DNA from: CAYTGR01 sp964437445
GTDB lineage: Bacteria > Chloroflexota > Anaerolineae > B4-G1 > SLSP01
Assembly (NCBI GenBank): GCA_964437445.1
Contig: CAYTGR010000017.1
Coordinates: 1 to 64,000 of the forward strand
DNA length: 64,000 nt
Direction: 5' to 3'
The notes below the pieces were generated by a model. That model saw only the letters and a list, made by a program, of their open reading frames with translations. It had not been told where the DNA came from and ran no database searches. Position numbers and translations under genes: made by a program. This document shows positions 33,793 through 40,770 of the stretch, piece by piece. Each line of letters opens with the position of its first letter. Position 1 is the stretch's first letter.

Positions 33793-34589
33793 GCGCCGGC
33801 GGCCCCCGCGACACCTTCCGCCGCCAGTTGGGCGAGCTCCCGGCCTTCCGCGCGTTGCTGCGGGAGGTGGAAGCCCGCTTTTACGCTGACCTGCCGTTGC
33901 CGCCGCCGGTGCTGGACCTGGGGTGCGGCGATGGGCACTTTGCCACCGTTGCCTTCCCGCAAGGGCTGGAGGTGGGGCTGGACCCCTGGTGGAAGCCGCT
34001 GCAGGAGGCCAGGACGCACCACGCCTACCATCTGTTGAGCCGCGCCGACGGCGCGCGGATGCCTTTCGCCGATGCCAGCTTTGCCACTGTGGTGAGCAAT
34101 TCGGTCCTGGAACACATTCCTGCCGTGGAACCGGTGTTGTACGAGGTCGGGCGGGTCTTGCGGCCTGGCGGCCGGTTCTACTTCTGTGTGCCGGGGCCGA
34201 ATTTCCGGCGCTTCCTCTCCGTGGCACGGGCGCTGGATACGGTGAAACTGCACGCTCTGGCGGAGGCCTACCGGCGGCTCTTTGATCGCATCGCCCGGCA
34301 CTATGACTACAGCACGCCGGAGACGTGGGCCGCGCGGTTAGCGCGGGCCGGCCTGAGCGTGGAACGCTGGTGGACCTACTTTTCACCGGCGGCTACGGCC
34401 GCCTTAGAATGGGGCCATCCGCTGGGGTTGCCCTGCGTGGTCGTGAAAAAACTGACAGGCCGCTGGTTGCTCACGCCGGCCCGCTGGAATCTCTGGCTCA
34501 CCGAGGCGCTCCTGCGCCGCTACGTAGAAGAACCGCTGCCGCCGGAAGGAGCCTGCCTGTTCTTCATAGCAACGAAAAACGCGGCGTGA
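33771..34589 (+). CDS. Class I SAM-dependent methyltransferase (type 11)
   Basis: The 272-aa protein has motif I VLDLGCGDGHF at 48-57, the acidic end of strand 2 (VGLDPW), and motif IV region SNSVLEHIPAVEPVLYEVGRVLRPGG. These mark a small-molecule or lipid methyltransferase of the UbiE/type 11 group. The substrate cannot be told. A C-terminal hydrophobic patch (WGHPLGLPCVVVKKL) may touch the membrane. It starts within the end of the lipoprotein gene. Confidence 0.85.
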   Translation: MSFHDPLSAGGPRDTFRRQLGELPAFRALLREVEARFYADLPLPPPVLDLGCGDGHFATVAFPQGLEVGLDPWWKPLQEARTHHAYHLLSRADGARMPFADASFATVVSNSVLEHIPAVEPVLYEVGRVLRPGGRFYFCVPGPNFRRFLSVARALDTVKLHALAEAYRRLFDRIARHYDYSTPETWAARLARAGLSVERWWTYFSPAATAALEWGHPLGLPCVVVKKLTGRWLLTPARWNLWLTEALLRRYVEEPLPPEGACLFFIATKNAA

Positions 34590-34604
34590 AGGAAACCGCC
34601 GCTG

Positions 34605-35204
34605 TCATCCCGGTTCGCCCAACCGGAAGCGCGCCAGCGGCGTGTATTCAGCGCCCGTGGGTTTGAGCAGGCTGCGGAAAAAGACCATCTCGGCGGCCTG
34701 TTCTTCCCCCAGCCGGCCCACTGGCGCTTGTGCCAGCGCTTCCCCGATGCGCCGCAGGTCGGCCGGCGAGGCGTCCTTCGCCACCCGGCCTAACGTGAGG
34801 TGCGGCGAGAAATCGCGTTCCTCTGGTTGAAAGCCCAATTGCGCCAGCGCGGCACTGACGGCGGCCTGCAGCGCCGCCAGCCGCCCGTTCGGCTCCTCTA
34901 TCCCCACCCAGAACACGCGCGGCCGCTTGAGATTGGGGAAGCACCCGCTGCCCTGGACCTGAAACGCAAACGGAGTCGCTGCGCGTGCCACCGCGGCCAG
35001 CGCCGTCTGGATCGGCGCGACCCGATCAGGCCCGATCTCCCCTAAGAAAAAAAGCGTCAGGTGAATCCCCTCCGGCTTGACCCAACGGACGCTGCCTTCC
35101 GGGCAGGTGCGCATGAAGGCCCGCTGAGCCTGGGTCAAACGGACGTGGGTTTCAGCGGAAAGCGGGAGCGCGACAAATGTGCGAAGCATTTCGGCGGTGG
35201 GCAT
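34605..35204 (-). CDS. thpR: RNA 2',3'-cyclic phosphodiesterase (2H family)
   Basis: The 199-aa protein is a 2H phosphoesterase with both HxT motifs, H48/T50 (IHLTLFFLGE) and H135/T137 (PHLTLGRV). ThpR opens 2',3'-cyclic phosphates on RNA and can also ligate tRNA halves in vitro. GGAGGAAGGT precedes the ATG at 35204. The gene converges on the methyltransferase gene with only 15 bp between the stops and no visible terminator. Confidence 0.9.
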   Translation of the reverse strand: MPTAEMLRTFVALPLSAETHVRLTQAQRAFMRTCPEGSVRWVKPEGIHLTLFFLGEIGPDRVAPIQTALAAVARAATPFAFQVQGSGCFPNLKRPRVFWVGIEEPNGRLAALQAAVSAALAQLGFQPEERDFSPHLTLGRVAKDASPADLRRIGEALAQAPVGRLGEEQAAEMVFFRSLLKPTGAEYTPLARFRLGEPG

Positions 35205-35335
35205 ACCTTCCTCCCGAAGTAATTCTTGACTTAACTACAAAAATCTCACGCAAAGCCACCACGAACACCAAGAAACAGTGGGTCAAAGAAGAAAAACTTG
35301 GCGGGCTTTGCGTCTTGGCGTGAGCTTTTCCGGCT
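35205..35335. repeat. Intergenic imperfect palindrome
   Basis: Within 35246-35328, TCTCACGCAAAGCC is mirrored by GGGCTTTGCGTCTTGGCGTGAG. The same kind of permuted word (ACGAACACCAAG / CTTGGCG) fills the loop. No gene is seen. Confidence 0.55.
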
Positions 35336-37669
35336 TTATTGTGTGGAAAAATCGGGCAGCGGGGCGGCATACAACCGGTTTTCGGCCACCAGGTAGAGAA
35401 TCGTCCCGGTCTCGTTGACGGCCAGCGCCTCTAACGAATTCAGCGCCTCGCCGGGGAGCCGGAACTGGTGCAGGAAGTGGCCGCGCTTGTCAAGCACCAC
35501 AATGCGCCCCAGCCGGACGTCGCCCAGGTAAAGGTGTCCCGCCGCTGGATCCAGGTCTACCGTCATGACGGTGGGACGGAACCCGGCTTCCGGTAATCCC
35601 TGTACCTGGAAAGAGCGGTCTTCAGTTCCCTCAAAATAGACGTGAACGGTGCCGTCGCCGGACAAGAGATAGGCGCGCCCATCCAGCGCCAAATCCAGGA
35701 CATTTTGCAGCGGTGGCGCCATCCCGTCGGCAAAATAGGGCCGGCCCGGGCTATCATAGAGGCCGTTGAGCGGCACATAGTACCACAGCTGATTGGTTTG
35801 CCGCTCCACCAGATACAACTGATTGCTAAACGTATCCATCAACGTGACCGTGCCGCTGTCCAGGTCGCCCGGGAGCCGTTGGCGGGTGAGACTGCCCGGC
35901 CCTAACGACGGCTCGTAAACGTAGACTGCGCCGCCCTCACTGTAGACCATGACCGCGCCGTCTGGATAGCCGGGGCCGGGTTCCATCCAGGCCAGGTCCA
36001 CCAGGTGGGCCACCGTTTCCCCCAGCAACGACTGCCCGCGCTTTAGCACCGAAACCGGCGCCCCGACGCTCTGCCCGTCGCTGCCCAGCGGCAGTTCCAA
36101 CAGCTCATCCACCGTGGGGTTCAACACGAAGATCCAGTCCTTAGCGACCACCAGCCGCCGTGGGGCGGGGGTCGGGCCAAGCTCCAGTAGGGCCCGGGGG
36201 GCCAGCAACGCCGCGTTCTCCAGGGCGTCAATCGCCGTCTGGGCCTCATCATGGAATGCCCGCGCCTGAGCATTTTGCGGATCCAGCGTCAGGATTTGCT
36301 CGGTCAAGTCCAGTAGCCGCTGCCAGTCCTGCGGGGCCTGGCTGGCGTAAGCCGTCGCCTTCAGCGTCGCCGCTTCGTCCAGCAACGTTGCAGCGCGCGA
36401 CGTCCCCCCGAACTGCAAGTAGGTGGTCACAGCGATGAAGAACACCAGCAACGCCAGCCCTAAAGCCAATCCCGCCATGACCGGCGTCCGCTCAAAGGGA
36501 GCCGGACGGACTTTTCCCGGCTGGCCACGCTCCACGCGGCCAGGGGCTAAGGTCCGCAGCGCCTGCCGGAGCCGGGCCCGCCGGGCCGCCCCGGTCCAGA
36601 CACCGGCCGTTGGGCGGCGCAGGCGCAACGAGGGGAAGCGCAGCGTCGGTAATCTGGGGTAGGGGATGTGCAAACGGAACCGTGATGTGGCCGGAACAGG
36701 CAGCGAGGCCGTGGCCTCCACCGTTGGTCCCTCTGGCTCTTCCCCGGTTGGGCGCTCGGCCAGGAACTCTGGCAGTGGGGCGGCGGCCGGCTGCGGAGCA
36801 ACTACCGGCGCGGGTTCGGGCGGCGGAGGCGGCTGGGGGGTAGCTGGCGCGGGGACCGTCGCTGCAACCACGCTTGGGGCCGCGGCGGGTTCTTCTGCCT
36901 CTTTTGCCGGGGCCACAGGTGACACGGTCGCAGCGGTCGTTGTGGTGGGCTCCTGTTTACGGAACGGCCAAAAACTCTCGCGACGCGGGGCCGGAGCCGG
37001 CTGAGCCTCCAGTTCGGGCAGGCAGTGTACCAGGATTGCGCTGCCGGTAGCATGGCCCTCCTGCACCAGCGCGACCAGCCGGGCCGCCAGCGCTTCAGGG
37101 TCGGCCGGTTGGAGCGTTTCCACCCAACGGTCGCGGGCCTGTGTCTCGGCCACCGCCGTCGTCGCCAGGAAAAGCGTGCAGCCTTCCTCCACCGGCGCGT
37201 AGCCAATGTGGATCACCGGCGGGATGGCCGCGCCCAGGGGGATCAACGAGCGGGATTCACGGGGGAAGAGCTCCACGGTCCCATCGGGGTGAGAGAGCAG
37301 CGCGTTGCCCGGCCCCACCTGCCCGCAGAAAATTTCCTCTTCGGTGAAAACCGCGCAGGTCAGGCTGCCGGAGGTGGGCAGGGCGAGCGGCGTCTCGGCG
37401 TTAGCTCGCACGAGGAAACGGTTGGCCTCGGCCAGGGCGCGCCGCAAGCGCGCCACCACACTGCCCGACGAGGTCCAGTACGCCTCGGCCGCCAGCGTGC
37501 GAAGTTCCCGGCTGCGGCGTGACAGCGGTGGGTTCAAATCCACCAGGATGGCCAGCAACTCGCCAGCATTAACCGTGCGCGGCGGGGGCGACTCCACCGT
37601 CCCTTCGGGGGCGGAATGCTGGCTGCGCTGCCCTGCCTGAAAGCGGAAAATCTGGGTTTGATAGTGCAT
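35336..37669 (-). CDS. Membrane protein with PP2C-like N-terminus and beta-propeller C-terminus
   Basis: The protein has 777 aa. Residues 1-225 look like a PP2C-type phosphatase fold (LLAILVDLN...SRRSRELRTLAAEAYWTSSGSVVARLRRALAEANRFL; ALPTSGSLTCAVFTEEEIFCGQVGPGNALL) but the metal-binding aspartates of PP2C are not clear, so it may be inactive. Residues 235-390 are a Pro/Ala-rich linker. A transmembrane helix lies near 410-432 (GLALGLALLVFFIAVTTYL). Residues 490-777 carry repeats such as GRAYLLSGDGTVHVYFEG and AGHLYLGDVRLGRIVVLDKRG, suggesting an outer beta-propeller. A promoter lies at 37688-37715. Confidence 0.65.
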   Translation of the reverse strand: MHYQTQIFRFQAGQRSQHSAPEGTVESPPPRTVNAGELLAILVDLNPPLSRRSRELRTLAAEAYWTSSGSVVARLRRALAEANRFLVRANAETPLALPTSGSLTCAVFTEEEIFCGQVGPGNALLSHPDGTVELFPRESRSLIPLGAAIPPVIHIGYAPVEEGCTLFLATTAVAETQARDRWVETLQPADPEALAARLVALVQEGHATGSAILVHCLPELEAQPAPAPRRESFWPFRKQEPTTTTAATVSPVAPAKEAEEPAAAPSVVAATVPAPATPQPPPPPEPAPVVAPQPAAAPLPEFLAERPTGEEPEGPTVEATASLPVPATSRFRLHIPYPRLPTLRFPSLRLRRPTAGVWTGAARRARLRQALRTLAPGRVERGQPGKVRPAPFERTPVMAGLALGLALLVFFIAVTTYLQFGGTSRAATLLDEAATLKATAYASQAPQDWQRLLDLTEQILTLDPQNAQARAFHDEAQTAIDALENAALLAPRALLELGPTPAPRRLVVAKDWIFVLNPTVDELLELPLGSDGQSVGAPVSVLKRGQSLLGETVAHLVDLAWMEPGPGYPDGAVMVYSEGGAVYVYEPSLGPGSLTRQRLPGDLDSGTVTLMDTFSNQLYLVERQTNQLWYYVPLNGLYDSPGRPYFADGMAPPLQNVLDLALDGRAYLLSGDGTVHVYFEGTEDRSFQVQGLPEAGFRPTVMTVDLDPAAGHLYLGDVRLGRIVVLDKRGHFLHQFRLPGEALNSLEALAVNETGTILYLVAENRLYAAPLPDFSTQ

Positions 37670-37687
37670 CGTTTCGTCCCTGCTTCA

Positions 37688-37715
37688 AGTTTAAGGGCAG
37701 GCGCGATTCTGTCAA
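37688..37715 (-). promoter_or_regulatory. Promoter of the PP2C/propeller gene
   Basis: On the minus strand TTGACA (37710-37715) and TAAACT (37688-37693) are 16 nt apart, about 20 nt before the ATG. Confidence 0.6.
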
Positions 37716-37953
37716 GTGGGGATATGATCTTGCTACACCACCAGAACTTACCATGGCCGCCAGATTGCCGAACAACAAGTAAGATGCGGGTGAGGTTTAC
37801 GCCAGGTTTAAGGTGAGTATACCGTAGGTCTGGCAGCAGGTAAATGAGAGCACTTAATCAGACAAAAGATAGGGACCAGAGCACAGATTGTTGTATATTA
37901 TAGACAAGGTTATCAGGTGAAGTGTCAAGCGCTTTCATGAGGAGGTGATAGAG

Positions 37954-38448
37954 ATGGTCAGTCAAAACTTCTCTCCCCAGGGCTGGGTCAACCTGGTAGT
38001 GGTGTTAATCGTGGTGGGCCTGGTGATGGGCCTGGCCTTAAGCGACGCCGAAATCCTCAATCCCTGGGCCGCCGCCACTAAGCACGCTCAAGCTCAACTA
38101 GATCTGAAATTCCAGCAGGAGAAACACCAACTGGAACTCCAGGCGCTGGCAGCCAAGGAAGCCCGTGAAGAGCATCTGGAGGACACGTTTGCGCCAATTC
38201 AACAAACAATCCTCACCGTCGGTCTGGCTTTTCTGTTGCTGGAACTGGCACTCATCTTGCCCTTGCTGAGCTGGGGACTGCTCCAGCGGCTCCCGCGTCC
38301 GGGCAACATTCAGCCCACGGTAGCCCAGGTTCCGGTCCAGCGGAGGCCGATGCCCCCGGAGTTGATTGAGGCGCGCCTGCGGCCCTACGTGCGGGAACGG
38401 CCTGCCCCCACTTCTACCCTGACCCGGGGCGGCAACGGGTACAACTGA
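37954..38448 (+). CDS. Two-TM membrane protein with coiled-coil loop
   Basis: The protein has 164 aa. A transmembrane helix lies at about 9-29 (WVNLVVVLIVVGLVMGLAL), then a Gln/Glu/Lys-rich helix (AQAQLDLKFQQEKHQLELQA), a second transmembrane segment at about 90-115 (TVGLAFLLLELALILPLLSWGL) and a basic, Pro-rich tail. GGAGG lies 8 nt before the ATG at 37954; a GTG three codons earlier sits inside that signal. No family is recognised. The nearest genes give no clear functional link. Confidence 0.65.
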   Translation: MVSQNFSPQGWVNLVVVLIVVGLVMGLALSDAEILNPWAAATKHAQAQLDLKFQQEKHQLELQALAAKEAREEHLEDTFAPIQQTILTVGLAFLLLELALILPLLSWGLLQRLPRPGNIQPTVAQVPVQRRPMPPELIEARLRPYVRERPAPTSTLTRGGNGYN

Positions 38449-38699
38449 GGCACGTTCAACTAACAAGAAAGGAGGTCGCTGATCACTCAAACTGCACCGA
38501 TCTGTCAATCGCGGCTGAGACGGCGCTCAAGCGCCTGATTACAAACTCAGGGCATTGTTTTCAGAGAGGAGGCTGCCTATGGTGCTATGAAAATCAGCCG
38601 GGTTTCTGCTACCCCACGGAGGTCCGCCAGGACCTCCGTGGTTTTTGCGCTTCATGGTCAAAAACCTGATTTGGGTGTATCCTGAAGCGAGGATAGAGG
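38449..38699 (+). other. Intergenic with orphan ribosome binding sites and a palindromic element
   Basis: AAAGGAGG at 38468-38475 is followed by no ATG or GTG. GAGGAGG near 38570 leads only to a three-codon frame (ATG GTG CTA TGA at 38579). Bases 38511-38551 are an inverted copy of the palindromic element at 52902-52958. A terminator follows at 38614-38646. Confidence 0.6.
38614..38646 (+). terminator. Intrinsic terminator upstream of the terpene-synthase-like gene
   Basis: CCACGGAGGTCC and GGACCTCCGTGG form a 12-bp perfect stem followed by TTTTTGCG. It should insulate the downstream gene from 37954. Confidence 0.85.
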
Positions 38700-39659
38700 A
38701 TGTCTCCTATGAAATCCGCTCTCACGCCCTCCTGGGAAGAGTTTGCGGCCTGGACGCCGGCTCAAGTAGCCGCCTGGGTCGCGGCGTGCCGGTTTCCACG
38801 GCTGGGAATCTACGTGCCCGACGGCACGCGCCGCCTGACGCTGGCCCTGACCGACGAGACGCCGGGCACGCCGGGCTTTGATCAAGCGGCCCTGACCTTG
38901 GCTGAAGGGTTGCTGCGCCAACAGCTCCAGCGCTGTTTTGCCAGCGGGCTGTGGGGCCTGGTCGTGCCGCTGTTCAGCCGCCGTGTGCTCAGCCGGGGGG
39001 ATGAGTACTGCCGTCACTTTGTCCTGCCGGCGCTCCAACGGCTAACGGGCGCGGAAGATTGGCTGGCGTTTTACCAGGAACAGGGTGTGCGACTGCGGTT
39101 TTACGGCACGGCAGTATTGGAAAGCAGCCCCCGGTGGGATGAAATCTGTAGCGAGATGGCAGCTGTGCAAACGGCCACGGCATCTCAGACCGAGCATCTG
39201 CTGCTCATCGGGGTGGGGGGCTCGCCGCTGTTGGGCGAAGATGCCATCGCTCTGACCGGCGCGGCTGAGCCTCTGGAGCGCAAAGTTCAAGCCTTGTACG
39301 GCGAGCCGCTGCCGCCGGCAGATTTCGTCCTCATCGGCGGCAAAATGGGAGGGTTGGGCGCGCTGCCCTCTCTGCTCTGTGACGGAGATACGGCGTTGTA
39401 TCTCATGCCGGTGCCGGGCTTGTTGCTCAGTGAGACCGGCTGGCGTAGAATACTCTACGATCTGCTCTTCCAACGGCGGGAAACGGAGTATCGTGCCCTC
39501 TCAGCGGACGAACGCCGGGCTTTGAGGGAGCTCTACCAGCAGGGAGCCGGGTTGATTTACGGCCTGGGGCAGCCGCGCTGGGGTCTCTGGCTGCCCCAGG
39601 AGCTCTACGCCGCTGTGACCACTGCCGGGAAGCGGACGGGGAGACGCGGCAGCGAGTAG
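38700..39659 (+). CDS. Tuberculosinol/kolavelool synthase-like enzyme (Rv3378c family, cis-prenyltransferase fold)
   Basis: The 319-aa protein resembles Rv3378c, the M. tuberculosis enzyme that converts tuberculosinyl diphosphate to tuberculosinol and tuberculosinyladenosine. Motifs in order: DGTRR at 41-45 (the catalytic-Asp segment), LFSRRVLSRGDEY, FYQEQGVRLRFYG, TEHLLLIGV, YGEPLPPADFVLIG, LPSLLCDGDTALY, SETGWRRILYDLLFQR, YRALSADERRALRELYQQG. A relative in Herpetosiphon makes kolavelool. The fold is that of undecaprenyl diphosphate synthase, but its 3' substrate motifs are absent. The substrate is presumably a cyclised or linear C20 diphosphate. No class II cyclase adjoins it. The 3' end overlaps the convergent radical SAM gene by 55 bp. 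Similarity is judged from remembered sequence. Confidence 0.8.
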   Translation: MSPMKSALTPSWEEFAAWTPAQVAAWVAACRFPRLGIYVPDGTRRLTLALTDETPGTPGFDQAALTLAEGLLRQQLQRCFASGLWGLVVPLFSRRVLSRGDEYCRHFVLPALQRLTGAEDWLAFYQEQGVRLRFYGTAVLESSPRWDEICSEMAAVQTATASQTEHLLLIGVGGSPLLGEDAIALTGAAEPLERKVQALYGEPLPPADFVLIGGKMGGLGALPSLLCDGDTALYLMPVPGLLLSETGWRRILYDLLFQRRETEYRALSADERRALRELYQQGAGLIYGLGQPRWGLWLPQELYAAVTTAGKRTGRRGSE

Positions 39660-40630
39660 CTGGCCGGCGCGCGGAGCAGCGCCTCGGCGCGGCACCCGCC
39701 GTGGCAGGCCAGGCTCAAGGCGCAAGCTGTGCATTCCGTCGGCACGAAGGCGCGCCAGCTCCGGGCCGCGGAGGAGTCCAGGATCTCGGCCAGCGATTGC
39801 TGGCGCAAATCGCCCAGATGGACCGGGGCGTGATTGCAGGGCCGCACCCTGCCCCATGGGTCCACGGTGACAAACGCCTCTCCCGCCAGGCAAGCGGTCA
39901 CTTCGGTTGTGGCGACACACTGCGGCAACGGCGCGCCAAATCCGACCGGCTCGCCCTGGGCCTTCAGCACCTCAATCCGGCGCGTGGCGGCCTGGACCTG
40001 GGCCGGTGTTGCTTCCAATGCCGGCAGCGGGCTGCCGATATACCGGCTGAAGGAGACGCCGGCAGCGCCCAGCATTCGTGCCAGCATTACCATCACCTCC
40101 ACCCGGTTCCAGTTGTAGCGGGTGAGCACCGTGCTCAAGGTGACGCGCAGTCCGGCAGCTGTGGCGCGGCGGATGTTCTGCACGGTGGCAGCAAAGGAGC
40201 CTGACACCCCGGAGAAGCCCTCGTGCGAGGCCGCATCCGGTCCGTGCAGCGAGACCAACATCCCCTGGAAGCCGGCAGCGCGCTGGAGGGATGCCAGCAG
40301 TGCAGCGGGATCAGGCCAGCGGCCATTGGTCAAGAGCGTGAAGGGCAGTGCGAGCGCCTCAAGCGCCGCCACGAGGTTCGCGAACTCCGGGTGCAGCGTC
40401 GGTTCGCCGCCGGTGAGCTCTACCCACTGGAGATGAGGGCGGGCGGATTCCAGCATGGCCGCCCAGGTTGTGGCCGGCAGGGGCGCGGGGGAGCGTTGAG
40501 CTGCGTAGGGGTTGCTACAGCCAGGACAGGCGTTATTGCAGGCGGAGGTCAATTCCAGAAAAAGAAAGGCCAGCCGGGTGCCGTCCCAGGTCAGGCCCTG
40601 AGCGTGGCAGGCACAATCACAATCAGGCAT
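39605..40630 (-). CDS. Radical SAM protein with SPASM/twitch-type C-terminus
   Basis: The 341-aa protein has the radical SAM cluster C31, C35 and C38 (SACNNACPGC) preceded by a Cys-rich start (PDCDCACH). The C-terminus has a SPASM-like cysteine set: CVATTEVTACLAGEAFVTVDP, RPCNHAPVHLGDL, ECTACALSLACHGGC. SPASM enzymes often modify peptides or act on small substrates. No short precursor peptide was found next to it. It is convergent with the terpene-synthase-like gene and overlaps its 3' end, so the two may regulate each other by antisense transcription. An AT-rich region at 40640-40700 probably contains its promoter. Confidence 0.82.
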   Translation of the reverse strand: MPDCDCACHAQGLTWDGTRLAFLFLELTSACNNACPGCSNPYAAQRSPAPLPATTWAAMLESARPHLQWVELTGGEPTLHPEFANLVAALEALALPFTLLTNGRWPDPAALLASLQRAAGFQGMLVSLHGPDAASHEGFSGVSGSFAATVQNIRRATAAGLRVTLSTVLTRYNWNRVEVMVMLARMLGAAGVSFSRYIGSPLPALEATPAQVQAATRRIEVLKAQGEPVGFGAPLPQCVATTEVTACLAGEAFVTVDPWGRVRPCNHAPVHLGDLRQQSLAEILDSSAARSWRAFVPTECTACALSLACHGGCRAEALLRAPASYSLPRLPVRFPAVVTAA

Positions 40631-40712
40631 TCCAACCTCCTCATTTATAACAATACATCAAGAACCTTTTACTCACTCAATATAAATTATAGTTAGGTTG
40701 ACAAACAATGCA

Positions 40713-40745
40713 AGAAGCAGCTCCATTCTTTATGGAGCTGCTTCT
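40713..40745 (-). terminator. Terminator of the NTPase operon
   Basis: AGAAGCAGCTCCAT and ATGGAGCTGCTTCT form a 14-bp perfect stem with a 5-nt loop, directly beyond the stop of the last NTPase gene. Confidence 0.75.
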
Positions 40746-40770
40746 GGCAAGTTCAGACCCGGTAAACAGT

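Noticed and set aside
38700..39659. Undecaprenyl diphosphate synthase (uppS)
   Set aside because: DGTRR recalls DGNRRW, but the later UppS motifs are absent and the whole motif order follows Rv3378c.
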